64,000 nucleotides of DNA from assembly GCF_037176765.1 (NCBI RefSeq), contig NC_090023.1, forward strand, positions 153,524,663 to 153,588,662, written 5' to 3'. Under the pieces are notes generated by a model, which made no database searches, was not told the DNA's origin, and worked only from the letters and a program-made list of their open reading frames with translations. Below, one piece after another: positions 1 to 11,402 of this stretch. Positions within the stretch are counted from its first letter, which is position 1, and each line of letters opens with the position of its first letter. This DNA is from Anolis sagrei (taxonomy: Eukaryota > Chordata > Lepidosauria > Squamata > Anolidae). Position numbers and translations under genes: made by a program.

Positions 1-228
1 CAAGCCAAAGCCATTTCTTCCAGCCTTGCAAATAAGTCCACTGAAATGTGCACCATCCTGCCCATGCTTTTCATTATTTGTGATATATTGACAACCAGAG
101 AGGGAGGCAACACATGCTCTTCTAGTTCCAAGTTATTAAACTGCCCCCTGGAGGTTAATTGTTATTTATCATAGGTTACTTGGCATGTAGTTTTATACAT
201 TTTATATTTTGTCTTGATGGTTTTGTGC
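1..228. other. Window start, no feature seen
   Basis: Mixed-composition sequence with no recognisable coding potential or repeat. Confidence 0.4.
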
Positions 229-236
229 ATCTAGAT

Positions 237-967
237 CAGTGTTTCTCAACCTGGGGGTCGGGACCCCTGAGGGGGTCGCGAGGGGGTGTCAGAGGGGTCG
301 CCAAAGACCATAAGAAAACATAGCATTTTCTGATGGTCATGGGGATTTCATATGGGAAGTTTGAGCCAATTCTATGGTTGGTGGAATTCAGAATGTTCTT
401 TGATTGTAATGAACTATAAATCCCAGCAACTACAACTCCCAAATGTCAAGATCTATTTTCCCCAGACTCTACCAGTGTTCACATTTGGGCATATTGAGTA
501 TTCATGCCAAGTTTGGTCCAGATCCACCATTGCATGAGTCCACAGTGCTCTCTGGATATAGGTGAACTACAACTCCCAAACTCAAGGTCAATGCCCATCA
601 AACCCTTCCAATGTTTTCTATTGGTCATGGGAGCCAAGTTTGGTTCCAATCCATCGCTGGTGGAGTTCGGAATGCTCTTTGATTATAAGTGAACTATAAA
701 TCCTAGCAACTACAACTCCCAAATTACAAAATCAATCCTCGCTCAGCCCCACTAGCATTCACATTTGGGTGTATTGGGTATTTGTGCCCAGTTTGGTCCA
801 GTGAATGAAAATGCATCCTGCATATCAGATATTTACATTATGATTTATAACAGTAGTAAAATGACTGTTATGAAGTAGCAATGAAAACAATATTATGGTT
901 GGGGGGTCACCACAACATGGGGGACTGTATTCAGGGGTCACGCCATTAGGAAGGTTGAGAACCACTG
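237..967 (-). mobile_element. SPIN-like hAT DNA transposon, non-autonomous
   Basis: Ends CAGTGTTTCTCAACCTGGGGG and GGTTGAGAACCACTG are inverted repeats. Perfect 8-base target duplications ATCTAGAT flank it (229-236 and 968-975), matching the known hAT preference nTCTAGAn. Terminal parts (GGTTGGGGGGTCACCACAAC) match the SPIN family known to have moved horizontally among tetrapods. The interior is a 'CCCAGCAACTACAACTCCCA' block also found in Helitrons here. No transposase. Confidence 0.85.
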
Positions 968-975
968 ATCTAGAT

Positions 976-1506
976 AGCAATATAGAGATCTAGTGTATCC
1001 CCATCTCAAAATGCTGTTGTAAAATTAAGATTTTTTTGGAAATAGTGTTCTCCAAATTGGATTGCAGCACACCTCCAAGTATTCCAATATCAAGTTAATT
1101 AAATGCAAAACTGTGACAGTTTAAAAGCACATTTTGTCCCAAAGAAAGGGAGTCCAGGCTATGCAGATGTGAGCAGCGTGCTTCACAAAAGATTACAAAG
1201 AAGCATGACACACAAAGATGACATTGGTTTTTAAATATCACGAGAGATATTTAGTTTGGACATCACTATGCCTCGTAAGCTCACATTTCATGGCAGGTCT
1301 AGACATGATTCTTGTCTGTTTGTAATCCTTATTTTCCTGAATTTTTTTGAGTCCTTTTATTTTAAATATGCAGAAATGAGACATTTTAGAGGATAAAAAG
1401 GTAGCCTATGCTCCAAAAGTGATGACTGGTACTGCCTCCTTTCCTCTCTTTGAAAGAGCTATGGGTTATTCAGCAAAGATCCATTGTATCTTTGTGTTAT
1501 CTAACA
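976..1506. other. Unassigned intergenic DNA
   Basis: AT-rich, no open frame or repeat recognised. Confidence 0.35.
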
Positions 1507-1514
1507 CTTTATAA

Positions 1515-2234
1515 CAGCGGTTCCCAACCTGTGGTCTGTGGACCACCAGTGGTCCACAAAAACTAAAAAAAAATTCATGTCAGGAACAAATTGAAAAACT
1601 GCAAGTTGCTTCTGATGTGAGAGAATTGGCCATCTGAAAGGATGTTGCCCAGGGGGTGCCTGGAAGTTTTACCAACCTGTAAAAGGCTTCTCTCATGTCC
1701 CCACACAGGAAGCTGGAGCTGACAGATGGGAGCTCACTCTGTTCCCCGGATTCAAACTGTCAGTCCTGCTGACACAAGGATTTAACTCATTGTGCCACCA
1801 GGGACTCCTATAAAGTAAAATACGGTCCGCAGCCTCACCATTACTACACCATTGTAGAAAAAAGTGTGTTGGTGAATTAATTTAAAGCAGTGGTTCCCAG
1901 CCAGTGGTCCACAAGAACTAAAATATGGTCTGCGGCCTCACCATTACTACACTGTTGCAACAAGAGCAACTGTTCTCACAAAACTCTTTTATAATGCTTA
2001 TTAAATATGGTTTTCTGTGAGCGAGCAGATGGTGGCTACATGATGACATATGTTTTGTATCAGAAACTAGAGCTGATGTGGTCTATCCAATGCAATTTTC
2101 TGAATCAGCACCCCAAATAACCAAACCGAATCTAAAGTTGACCAAAAACTGATCCATAACCCTTTTCGTACTAATGTTGGAGAGTGGTCCCTGGGCAAAG
2201 TGGTCCCTGGTCAAAAAAGGGCTGGGAACCACTG
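1515..2234 (+). mobile_element. hAT-type element with nested SINE
   Basis: Ends CAGCGGTTCCCAACCTGTGG and GGGCTGGGAACCACTG, with perfect 8-base duplications CTTTATAA (1507-1514, 2235-2242). A second copy of the left end sits inside at about 1894, so it is internally duplicated or nested. No transposase. Confidence 0.8.
1566..1808 (-). mobile_element. tRNA-derived SINE (GACACGACAAAA-tail family)
   Basis: The minus strand shows a diverged tRNA-like head at the right and the body GCAAGTTGCTTCTGATGTGAG near the tail at the left. Inserted inside the hAT element. Same family as 23500-23758, 44456-44725 and 58003-58270. Confidence 0.75.
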
Positions 2235-2242
2235 CTTTATAA

Positions 2243-3095
2243 TCATGTAAATTTCAATTGATCTTTTTGTTTCTGCTACAATGTTGTGAAATACAGGTCT
2301 GTGATACGTTAGTGATAATTTAAAAGAATTAAAACATTCCAGGCAGCATTCCATCCATCCACAAACCCACTACTTCAGTCTATGATCCTAAGCCTATGTG
2401 AATAGTCATCTCTCAACTATATTAATGGATATTCAGATTGGGGAAAAAACATATTTAGTGCTAAATAAATAATTGGGCTTTTAAAAGATGCTCTCAGACT
2501 TTTGGTTTTGGTTTTTTTTTCAAATGTGCATTTGAGTGAACTAAACCTTCCCACCCTTAGCCGCGATGTCATGGTTGATTAGTAGGACATGATGGGGTGA
2601 ACACAGGCAAAAAGTCTCCCAAACAATATAGAAAGGATGCTACAGTTTAGCTGGTAATATTCCATGGAAAAGCAATGATATCTTGGTTGCACAAGGAGCC
2701 ATCTGTGTGGAAACCATCCAAGGCTGTACATCAGCTTAGTTTATTGATAGCTCTGTACTCTAAATGCCACAACTGTAAGTTTTACAATTTGTCTCTGTCC
2801 AATTATATGGTGGGTGCAAAATATGGGACAGAATTGCATTGCATCTGATCGTTGTTTATGATACCCTTAAGGAGAATTCCCCATCATTTTCTGAAATGTA
2901 TACATCTACACCGTTAAAAATTAAAAACAACATTGATCTAGTTGATTAAAATTCCTTTACTCTTTGTCATTACTGATTTTCTTTTGTGCTCAGTTGCTCA
3001 ACATCCTCAAATCATAGATCAATATTATTTCAATTTTACAGACGAAAGTCAGAGTGTGTATGTGAGAGTAATTTGCTTGATTTTATTTATTTGTA
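2243..3095. other. Unassigned intergenic DNA
   Basis: AT-rich; short open frames only; a T-run at 2512. Nothing recognised. Confidence 0.35.
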
Positions 3096-3772
3096 GTGTC
3101 AGGAGCGAACCTAACAGTTGTATTGCATTAAAAACAAACAAACAAACAAACAAACAAGACACAAAGTTTGCAAGCTTGGTAGTTGATTAAATGTCCTTTG
3201 ACCAGTAGCTGGCCACTTGGAGTGCCTCCGATGTTGCTGCAAGAAGGTCCTCCTTTGTGCATGTGGCAGGGCTCAAGTTGCACTGCAGCAGGTGGTCTGT
3301 GGTTTGCTCTTCTCCACACTTGCATGTCGTGGATTCCACTTTGTAGCCCCATTTCTTGAGGTTGGCTCTGCATCTCGTGGTGTCAGAGCGCAGTCTGTTC
3401 AGCGCCTTCCAAGTTGGCCAGTTTTCTGTGTACCCAGGAGGGAGTCTCACATTTGGTATCAGCTATTGATTGAGGTTCTGGGTTTGAGCCTGCCACTTTT
3501 GAACTCTTGCTTGCTGAGGTGTTCCAGCAAGTGTCTCTATAGATCTTAGAAAACTATTTATTGATTTAAGTCATTGGTGTGCTGGCTGATACCCAAACAG
3601 GGGGTGGGCTGGAGATGTCACTGCCTTGGTCCTTTCACTATAGGTTGCTACTTCCCAATAGATGTCAGGTGGTGCAATACCAGCTAAACAGTATAATTTC
3701 TCCAATGGTGTAGGGCACAGAGAACCCGTGATAATGTGGCATGTCTTATTAAGAACCACATCTGTGGGATAA
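3096..3772 (-). mobile_element. LINE fragment, family A (3' end)
   Basis: The minus strand encodes pieces of the same C-terminal region found at 32445-33143 (LPPGYTENWPTWKALNRL, then C-x-C-x7-H-LLQCNLSPATCT), followed by an (AAAC/GTTT)n run and a TCCTGACACTAC end. The protein is a non-LTR reverse transcriptase with a cysteine-histidine C-terminus; I do not assign the clade (CR1/jockey-like or Vingi are candidates). 5'-truncated and broken. Confidence 0.75.
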
Positions 3773-3794
3773 CAGATTGCCTTTCAAATTTCAA

Positions 3795-4553
3795 TCAGAT
3801 ACGTGCAAAGTTTCTTCAGAATTAGCCCACATGTAAATATTAATGTCCAGTGCATTTTAATTGCTTCTCAAAACTCTCTCTCTGGATTTCATTTGTTATT
3901 ATGTTTACTCATGACAGGACTTTAAAGTTCTTCTAAGAACAATCAGATTGTTCCAGCAGGTTTAATTCCATATAATTAAGACAGGTTTCTGTAACAAGTC
4001 TCATCATGCTGCAACCTTACAACACTGAAATCTTGCAAAACCATACCACCCAGCGATCAAGGAACTGATATTTGATATCGTATCAATCAGCAGGACATAA
4101 ATGCCACCTGATTTGCACTGAACCCAGTTTCACGCAGAGAGGAGTTTCCAAGCCTCGCTGTTCATTTTCCTGAAGGGAGAACACTGTCTAGTCAGATTTG
4201 GAGCTCCTTTGCTGAATGTGAGAGGCTCCAAACTACATATTCCAGAGTTTCCGCCTGTTCTACAGGGTTTACAGAATTATTAAGCTGCATTTAAGCCAAA
4301 TACACAAAGACAGGAAACTGGAAGATGCGACATTCAATGACTGCCCTCTAGTGCTAGAGATCAGTCAATTCATTCCTGGAAAGGCTGTCATTTAATAGTC
4401 TTTTTTCTGCTGGCTTCTCCATCACTACCAGTTTTCCCACCCGGCTAATAATTAACCCCTGACTGTTTAAATCTGCCTTTTGGTTGTCTTTCTGCTGATC
4501 AGTTTTTTGTGTGAAAATGTATTATTTTGGTTTTTCCCCTCTCCAAATACACA
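3795..4553. other. Unassigned intergenic DNA
   Basis: No coding potential or known repeat recognised. Confidence 0.3.
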
Positions 4554-4555
4554 TA

Positions 4556-4952
4556 TAGAGGCAGTCCCCAAGTTACGAACATATGACTTACAAATGACTC
4601 AGTTAAGAATGGGGGTGGGACAACAGGAAGTGAGAGAAATCTACCCCCAGGAAGGTAAATTCACTCCTGGAATAGTTACCATGCGGAAAAGGTGTCTTCA
4701 CTGAAGCTTTACCACGGATCCTTCTTTCCACAACAAGCCATTTTTTTTCAAAATCCAATATTCACAGGAACAGAAAGTGAGATGAAATCTTCTGTTTAAT
4801 TATTTTGTTGAAGTAAAATAAGATACAATTAAAAAAAGAAAAAGAAGTAATTCGTTTTACATGTAAAGTAGGAGAACATGAGATGAGATGAAATCTTCTG
4901 AACAGGAGCGCAGACATCAAAATAAACACCACAGGAGTTATTTTGTGAAGAT

Positions 4953-5016
<64 letters not shown>

Positions 5017-5021
5017 TAGGC

Positions 5022-5054
<33 letters not shown>

Positions 5055-5163
5055 CATATTTGGCTGGAGCTACACTTCAAAATTTATCTGTTCCGACTTA
5101 CAAACAAATTCAACAAGAACAAATCTACAGAACCTATCTTGTTCGTAATGTGGAGACTCCCTA
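4556..5163. mobile_element. Tc1/mariner-type (Tigger-like) MITE
   Basis: Inverted ends TAGAGGCAGTCCCCAAGTTA and TAGGGAGTCTCCACATTACG (the right end read on the minus strand), flanked by TA on both sides (4554-4555, 5164-5165). No transposase. It contains a long GATA/GACA microsatellite. Family assignment rests on TIR and TA only. Confidence 0.6.
4951..5053. repeat. (GATA)n(GACA)n microsatellite
   Basis: About 16 GATA units then a run of GACA units. The compound is the Bkm-type motif known from reptile sex chromosomes. The long reading frames on the minus strand here (YLSIYLSI repeats) are artefacts. Confidence 0.95.
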
Positions 5164-5439
5164 TAAATACTTCCTATAGTTGCAAATCCTTCAGTAAAAC
5201 TTTCCAAAAATAGTTAAATTAGTTTAATTATTTTGTGAGTGTATCACTGCAGATGTTGCCAACCTGTCTCCGCACCCATCATCATGACATTCAAGCTATA
5301 CAACACTTCACTGTTCGGATGTAAACCTTTTCATTTAGAATAAAACTGCCCTACACCTTGTTGGCCACCTTGTTTAAAAAATATGGATCCACACAACCAG
5401 CCTCATGGAAAAATAAAGCCACATATTTAAATTATTTTT

Positions 5440-5545
5440 GTACTTAGTTGGGCATCGAATTGTGCCGTTTTGTAAACTGCTATGAGTCCCCCTCGGGCTG
5501 AGAATGACTGTATAGAAGCATAGTAAATAAATAAATATTTGTTTT
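5440..5545 (+). mobile_element. L2-type LINE 3' end fragment
   Basis: GTAAACTGCTATGAGTCCCC then CTCGGGCTGAGAATG and an AAATAAATAAATA tail: the standard L2 3' end of this genome. A second short stub is at 5935-5985. Confidence 0.55.
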
Positions 5546-5934
5546 TTCTTTCCACCAAGGCTTGAAGTGAACAGATTCTGAAAAGTAATGCAGCAATACG
5601 TTTCTTGATCACCCTCCTTTTAAGTTTATTATAAACCCATTAGATATGTAAAAAATGCTGGAAAAGTTTCCCCTTATTAACCATACAAAGAATAGCAAAT
5701 CGTACACTTTAATGTCACCCGGAATGATGTACAATGCATAATTTCAAAAAGTGACACATTGGTCCATTTAAAACACTCTCTCGCACCCCAGGAATGGGGA
5801 AATTGTCCAAGTTCCAGGCCACAATCCTTTCCCCCGCCTTCTCCAAAAGAGTGCTCATCTTGCTCTTCTGAAACATTTCCAGAGCTCTGAACATCAGGTG
5901 TGTTCTATGCTTTCAGCTCCTCAGGGAGAGGGGG
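5546..5934. other. Unassigned intergenic DNA
   Basis: No repeat or coding signal recognised. Confidence 0.3.
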
Positions 5935-5999
5935 CGAGGTATAAAATTATTATTATTTATTTATTTTATACTAAATTAAACAATAATAAATCCCTAGAT

Positions 6000-6356
6000 C
6001 AGGGGTTCTCAAACTAAGGCCCGGGGGCCGGATGCAGCCCTCAAAGGTCATTTACCCAGCCCTCGTTCAGGGTCAACCTAAGTCTGAAACTACTTGAAAG
6101 TAAACAACAACAACCCTATCTCATCAGCCAAAAGTAGGCCCACATTTCTCACTGAAATACTAATAAGTTTATATTTGTTGAAATTGTTCTTCATTTTAAT
6201 TATTGTATTGTTTTTAAGTGTCTTTTGCACTACAAATAAGATATGTGCAGTATGCATAGGAATTCATTCATGTTTTTTTTCAAATTATAATCTGGCCCTC
6301 CAACAGTTTGAGGGACTGTGACCTGGCCCTCTGTTTAAAAGGTTTGTGGACCCCTG
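6000..6356 (+). mobile_element. hAT MITE (CAGGGGTTCTCAAAC family)
   Basis: Ends CAGGGGTTCTCAAACTAAGG and GGTTTGTGGACCCCTG, with perfect 8-base duplications CCCTAGAT (5992-5999, 6357-6364). Same family, opposite orientation, as 44736-45105. A poorer relative lies at 16745-16985. Confidence 0.82.
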
Positions 6357-6654
6357 CCCTAGATAAAGATCTTAACATAATTTATCCTTTATCTCTTTCT
6401 ATCCTATTAAATTTTAGCCCTTGACATTTTACCAAAATTCTTCATCTGAACAAAGGAACATTTCATTCATTCAACTGAACAATACCGGTGTGTGTGTAAG
6501 CAATTTTTCTAGAAACACTACTCTTGAACATGTTGACCCGTTCAAATTCCCATTAAACCCACATTGCTCCCTCTTCTTCAAGCACCTTGGAAATTATTTG
6601 TTCACTTGAATGTTAGCCACACGCTCCTCCAAATTCTCAAAAATCCTTTGATCG

Positions 6655-6760
6655 GGACATCTACCATTTATTTATTTACTTTATTTAGATCCTGCCTTTC
6701 TCAAAGGGGACTCAAAGGGGACACAAAGTGGCTTACAAACTCTGGCAAAAATCTTCACAT
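6655..6760 (-). mobile_element. L2-type LINE 3' end fragment
   Basis: ATTTATTTATTTACTTTATT then a ...CTCAAAGGGGAC...GTGGCTTACAAAC end. 5'-truncated. Confidence 0.6.
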
Positions 6761-7064
6761 TCCGGGCTGAAACTGACTCCTTGTTCTAGATGTCAAATGT
6801 ACTTTCTTTTTTGTCTCGATTAGTTAAAACTGGATTTCCCTGATCCAATTATCAAGGCTCTCTCCATTAATATCAAATTCAAGGGGGGGGGGGGGGAATA
6901 AGTGAATTCCTTCACTTCCCCCACAGCTGCAAAATCCATAGTAGATAGGTAAAGAATAAATGTGCTTTTCCTGTTAAAACACAATATATTTTGAACACAT
7001 TAAACATCTAGGTTTTCATTCATCTTCAACTTCAAAACGATGCCAAAGTGACAAACTGCAGTTT

Positions 7065-7206
7065 CTACTTTGTCTTCTCCTTGTATCCTTCACTGGCTTT
7101 CTTTGCTAGTTTCGAAGTCGACAAATAGTAAAGAGAAAATCCTCCAAACGCAAGTGTTTGAACAAACCACAAAAGCTGAGTCTTGCTGTCTGTGACGCCT
7201 TTGTTC
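7065..7206 (-). CDS. TMEM254: TMEM254 copy 1, exon 4 (stop codon)
   Basis: Last coding exon: 142 nt, acceptor TTCTCCTCAG, ending in TAG. It encodes residues 86-132: KNKGVTDSKTQLLWFVQTL, then the third hydrophobic segment (AFGGFSLYYLS), then a lysine-rich tail ending YKEKTK. Human TMEM254 has KGITSGRAQLLWFLQTFFFG at this point (from memory), a strong match. The longer open frame reaching 7325 reads through the acceptor into intron and is not the real start. The early 3' UTR at about 6905-6950 (CTTCACTTCCCCCACAGCT on the plus strand) is also recognisable after copies 2 and 3, so the three genes share 3' flanks as well as exons. Confidence 0.93.
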
Positions 7207-7380
7207 CTGAGGAGAAGAAAGACAAATTGACCTGACATTGACGCAAAATGGAACCAAAACAAGACTAAGAAAGGAATGTGCCTCTTTAACGTCTTGGCAA
7301 AAGACAGAAATCTCAAAACTGTCACTCACATTCCTGCCTCGGAAGGTATCAAAACTAGAAACTGCTTGAATCAGCTTGGG

Positions 7381-7527
7381 GACATGAGAGAAGCCTCCCA
7401 CAAGGATGATAACAATATCAAATCATCCGGGCATCCCCTGGGCAACGTCCTTGCAGACGGCCAATTCTCTCACACCAGAAGTGACTTGCAGTTTCTCAAG
7501 TTGCTCCTGACATGACAAAAAAAAGCT
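7381..7527 (+). mobile_element. tRNA-derived SINE, 3' part
   Basis: GACATGAGAGAAGCCTCCCA through CAAGTTGCTCCTGACATGAC plus an A tail. 5'-truncated copy of the GACACGACAAAA-tail family, in intron 3 of TMEM254 copy 1. Confidence 0.8.
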
Positions 7528-7534
7528 TGGTATT

Positions 7535-8200
7535 TAATAATAATAATATAATAATAATAATAATAAACTTTATTTATACCCCACCACCATCTCCCCAACG
7601 GGGACACGGGGTGGCTTACATGAGGCCAAGCCCAATCAACAAATTACAGCAAAATAAAACCAAAAACACATGCATCAAACATCATCATAATTACATAAAA
7701 CATATGAATACATTAACAATATAAGATTACAATAAACACAGTCACAATAACAATGGGCCGCTACATGTGCGAGCAAATGATTAAAAACTGATTAAAAACA
7801 CAGGTGAGATAAAAGGAGAAGCAGGTTATTTGCGGAGGGGGCTCATTAAAACAAGGATTGTGGAATCGAGCTTTCCCACAAGGGGGAGACGTATACTCCA
7901 ATGACAAAAACGTTGAGGCTGAGCAATAGTATGAGGTTGCATACCTACTCACCAAAGGCGCAGCGGAAGAGCCAGGTTTTAAGGTTCTTTTTTAAGGTTT
8001 CTAGTGTAGGGGCTTTCCTAATCTCTCCAGATAATGAGTTCCAGAGTCGGGGGGGGGGGGGGGGGCACAGAGGAGAAAGCTCTCTCCCTTGTGCTCACCA
8101 GGCGAGCTCATGAAACTGGGAGGAGAGAAAGAAGAGCCTCCCCAGAAGATCGGAGGGGGCCAGGGCTGGTTCATGGAGGGAGATACGGTCACAAAGTTAG
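7535..8200 (-). mobile_element. L2-like LINE 3' fragment
   Basis: An (ATA)n run and ACTTTATTTATACCCCACC start, then the reverse complement of the 8827-9372 copy (shared GGTTTTAAGGTTCTTTTTTA and CCACAAGGGGGAGACGTATA). 3' end of an L2-like element, opposite in orientation to its neighbour at 8827. Confidence 0.65.
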
Positions 8201-8364
8201 GCGTATTTGAAGGTAAGTTATTTGAAGGAAGCTCAAAGAAAGGAAGAGTCCCTTCTCTCTTCTGACATCCCTTCCCACTGCAACCTCCTAAAAAGCAACT
8301 CAGAGGGAGATCAGTAAGAATTCTGGGCCACTACCATTTATTTATTTACTGCATTTATATACTG

Positions 8365-8432
8365 CAAGTCACTTATGGTGTGAGAGAATCCGTTGTCTAG
8401 AAAGACATTGCCCAGGGGATGCTTGGATGTCT
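8365..8432 (-). mobile_element. SINE fragment
   Basis: CAAGTCACTTATGGTGTGAG and ATTGCCCAGGGGATGC: a short internal piece of the GACACGACAAAA-tail SINE. Confidence 0.6.
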
Positions 8433-8439
8433 TAAACCA

Positions 8440-8826
8440 AACATCTTAAATCAAGAAGCAGCTTCCTAAGATCTATAGAGATACTTGCAGGAACACATCA
8501 GCAAGTGAGAGTCCAAAAGTGGCAGGCTAAAATGCGGAATCTCAATCTGTGGCTAAGACCGGGCAAGAAACTTCCCCCAGACACACAGAAGGTTGGGACA
8601 CTTGGAAGGCACTGAACATATTGTGCTCTGGCACCACAAGATGAAGAGCTGATTTTAAGAAATGAGGCTACAACGTGGAGTCCACAACATGCAAGTGTGG
8701 AGAAGAGCACACCACAGACTACTTACTACAATGCAGTCTGAGCCCTGCCATATACACAATGGAGGAACTTCTCACAGCAACACCAGAGGCACTCCAAGTG
8801 GCCAGCTTCTGGTCAAAGGAAATTTA
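8440..8826 (+). mobile_element. LINE fragment, family A (C-terminal region)
   Basis: Reads as the C-terminal region of family A (AAGTGTGGAGAAGAGCACAC, then CTGAGCCCTGCCATATACAC). Heavily mutated; ends at GGTCAAAGGAAATTTA and abuts an L2-like 3' end. Confidence 0.65.
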
Positions 8827-9372
8827 GCCCCTTCCCTAGAAACCTTTAAAAAGAACCTTAAAACCTGGCTCTTCTGCTGCGCCTTTGGTGAGTAGGTACA
8901 CAACCTCACACTATTGATTAGCCTCAACGTTTTGTCACTGGAGTACACGTCCCCGTCCCCCTTTTGTGGGAAAGTTTGATTCCACAACCCCTGCTATAAT
9001 GAGCTCTTAGTTTTTAATTAGTCTCTCTTTTAATCACTACATGTAGCCTGCCCATTGTCATTGTGACTGTGTTTATTGTAATTCTATATTGTTATGTATT
9101 CACAGGTTTTTTTAAAATAATCTTTATTGAGTTTTCAAAGGACAATAAAAACTTGGAGGGGGGAGAAAATCACATGTTTTATGTAATTATGATGATGTTG
9201 TTTATTGTTTGCGTTTTCGGTTTGCGTTTTCGGTTTTATTTTGCTCTAATTTGTTGTTTGGGCTTGGCTTTATGTAAGCCGCCCCGAGTCCCCATCGGGG
9301 AGATGGTGGCGGGGTATAAATAAAGATTATTATTATTATTACTATTATTATTATTATTATTATTATTATTGT
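8827..9372 (+). mobile_element. L2-like LINE 3' end
   Basis: Starts in the last coding stretch (TFKKNLKTWLFCCAFGE), continues through the 3' UTR to GTAAGCCGCCCCGAGTCCCC and GGCGGGGTATAAATAAAG, and ends in an (ATT)n tail at 9328-9372. Confidence 0.75.
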
Positions 9373-9439
9373 ATAATGCCAAGTTTTTAACTTTGTGCTT
9401 TTTAAAAAATATATATAACTCCACCCTTATTTCACTTTT

Positions 9440-9890
9440 GACACAATAAATAAATAAATACATTTATATCCTGCCCTTCTCACCCCGAAGAGGACTCAGG
9501 GCGGCTCACAAAAAAGGCACAATTTGATGCCATATAAACATACATAAGATAATACAAACATATACATTAAAACCAAATAATTAAAAACATACAATCTTAA
9601 AACAATTAATTAAAATCACACAATCTACACTAGTGCCACCAACAAACAGGTAAAGGGTTCTAATAACAACTAAAACATTAAATAAATGAATAAAACCTTC
9701 CCCAAATAATTCTTTTAAAAGGCCACAACTGACTGCCCAAAATATAGGAGGCATAAGAGCCAATCTAATTTTCTTTGCAAGGAGATTCCACAAGCAGAAA
9801 AGGGGATTTAGACTGATTACAGAAAAGGTCATGCTATGTGAAATCCCCCAGGCTAGGCTCATAGGTTACTAGGGCATGCAAGGAAATAAT
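9440..9890 (-). mobile_element. L2-type LINE 3' fragment
   Basis: AATAAATAAATAAATACATT then ATATCCTGCCCTTCTCACCC and AGGACTCAGGGCGGCTCACA: a standard L2 3' end, minus strand. Confidence 0.65.
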
Positions 9891-10160
9891 TGTTTCCTCC
9901 ACCACTTTTTAATTATACAAGTACAGTAAGATGAGCAGAGCAAAGCATGTGCTTGTTGCGTATCTGACTATTATAACTGAAGTTGCCAAAGACTGGCTTT
10001 GGGATCACGGAGACTTGCATGACAGGCCTGTACTCTGCCACCGAAGACCCACTTTTGCAATTGGGAGTTCAAAGGCAGAAAGGTTGCAGTGATTGTAAGA
10101 ACGGAGAAGAGTAAGACCAGATAAGAGATGAAAAAGGAAAAGAAATTAAAATAAGCTTAC

Positions 10161-10220
10161 TTGCATAGCTTCAAAGCATAAAGTGCTTCCCCAAGGTGAA
10201 TTGCCCAGCTGATAACATAC
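10161..10220 (-). CDS. TMEM254: TMEM254 copy 1, exon 3
   Basis: A 60-nt exon, acceptor TTTCCAG and donor GTAAGC, coding GYVISWAIHLGEALYALKLC plus two bases of the next codon. This is the second membrane segment. The human protein reads GYWLAWLIHVGESLYAIVLC at this place (from memory), so W-x-I-H-x-G-E-x-L-Y-A is conserved. It is too short to stand out as an open frame and was found by homology and splice phase: the GG from exon 2 plus G here makes the glycine codon. Confidence 0.9.
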
Positions 10221-10317
10221 CTGGAAATTAAAAAAACAAAAACAAAAATGGTTTTGACTAGTTAATTAACTGACATTATTGTTGGGGCCAGAGGGAAAGA
10301 CTCAAATCAATCATCTC

Positions 10318-10500
10318 CCAGAAATAAATAAATAAATACATACATAAATCTTTATTTCTAAACCACCCTCTCTCCTCAAAGGGACTCAGGGCGGTTTACA
10401 CACACAAAAATGCAAGCATTCAATGCCTCAAATGAGTACAAACACATCAAAAATAATGCAGAATAATGAACAGTAATAACAGTAAACAACAAAGAAATTA
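10318..10500 (-). mobile_element. L2-type LINE 3' end fragment
   Basis: AAATAAATAAATAAATACAT, then CTCCTCAAAGGGACTCAGGG. Abuts the Helitron at 10511. Confidence 0.55.
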
Positions 10501-10510
10501 AGCACCACAA

Positions 10511-10822
10511 TCTCTATAAATATAAATGTAATATTCGTTTGTGGGATTAACGTAACTCAAAAACCACTGGACGAATTGACACATATTGTGGACACAGTAC
10601 ACCTATCAGGCCAACAAGTGACCATCACTCATAAAAACACTGAAAAACACAGTGGATGAGACTTAAAAACCCAAAAAAATAAAAAAAATGCATTACAACA
10701 CATGCACAAAACCACACATACATATATGCAAACACACATATATACACATATGCACAAATACACACACACAAAACACATATACACAGATTGGGCCACAGCA
10801 ACGCGTGGCAGGGGACAGCTAG
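10511..10822 (+). mobile_element. Non-autonomous Helitron
   Basis: Starts TCTCTATAAATATAAATGTA, ends GCAACGCGTGGCAGGGGACA then GCTAG, inserted between A and T with no target duplication. The 3' GC-rich hairpin and CTAG end fit the Helitron rule (5'-TC, 3'-CTRR). No Rep/helicase. The interior has an ACACATAT-rich run. Confidence 0.82.
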
Positions 10823-11152
10823 TGAGAAATAAAACAGAAACAGTCCAATAAGACATGAAACTAAAACATGAGTAAACATTACAACATATACCCTAAAAGC
10901 AACTGAGACACACTTACATTACAAATGACCAACACTACTGTGATACAGTAAATCTATTGATGACTCCATCGTTACTTAATTTTAACAGGCAGAAAATTCC
11001 TTCTAGGTATAGAAGGCAAACAATTATTCATCTGCCAATATTTGTTTTAGCAATTCGCAAACCAATGAGGTAGCAACAAGAGATACAAATGGCTTAGGTT
11101 GTCATTTTAGCTTCTCTGTGAAATTTGCCCCAGCTTTCAAGGTGGATTAGCA

Positions 11153-11300
11153 CAATTATAATTATAATTATAATTATAATTATTTCTCATCTGCCTCTTT
11201 TTGTGGCTCAAGGCGGGTTACAGAATAATTAAAACACATAAACCTTGTTAAAATATTACAAATACACATATTAATATACCTAATATTTTCTTTTCTGCAG
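11153..11300 (-). mobile_element. L2-type 3' stub with (ATAATT)n run
   Basis: An ATTATAATTATAATTATAAT run at 11153-11186, then CTTTTTGTGGCTCAAGGCGG. Short and degraded. Confidence 0.5.
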
Positions 11301-11402
11301 TTTTCATTTCAGTGGGGCAGTACTCTATGGTTTTGATTAATATTGTATTCCTGAGTACATCACACACAGAAATGTTGTCCCCTGTACCATTATATCAATG
11401 TT

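Noticed and set aside
4762-5080. 97- and 83-codon minus-strand frames (YLSIYLSI repeats)
   Set aside because: They are translations of the GATA/GACA microsatellite. The same holds for 48244-48523.
7065-7401. Frames starting upstream of TMEM254 exon 4 (MTVLRFLSFAK..., MGGFSHVPK...)
   Set aside because: They read through a good acceptor site at 7207-7208 into intron; the homology to TMEM254 begins only at the acceptor.
7535-9372. A large hairpin-forming inverted repeat as a regulatory structure
   Set aside because: It is two L2-like 3' ends in opposite orientation, common in this genome.
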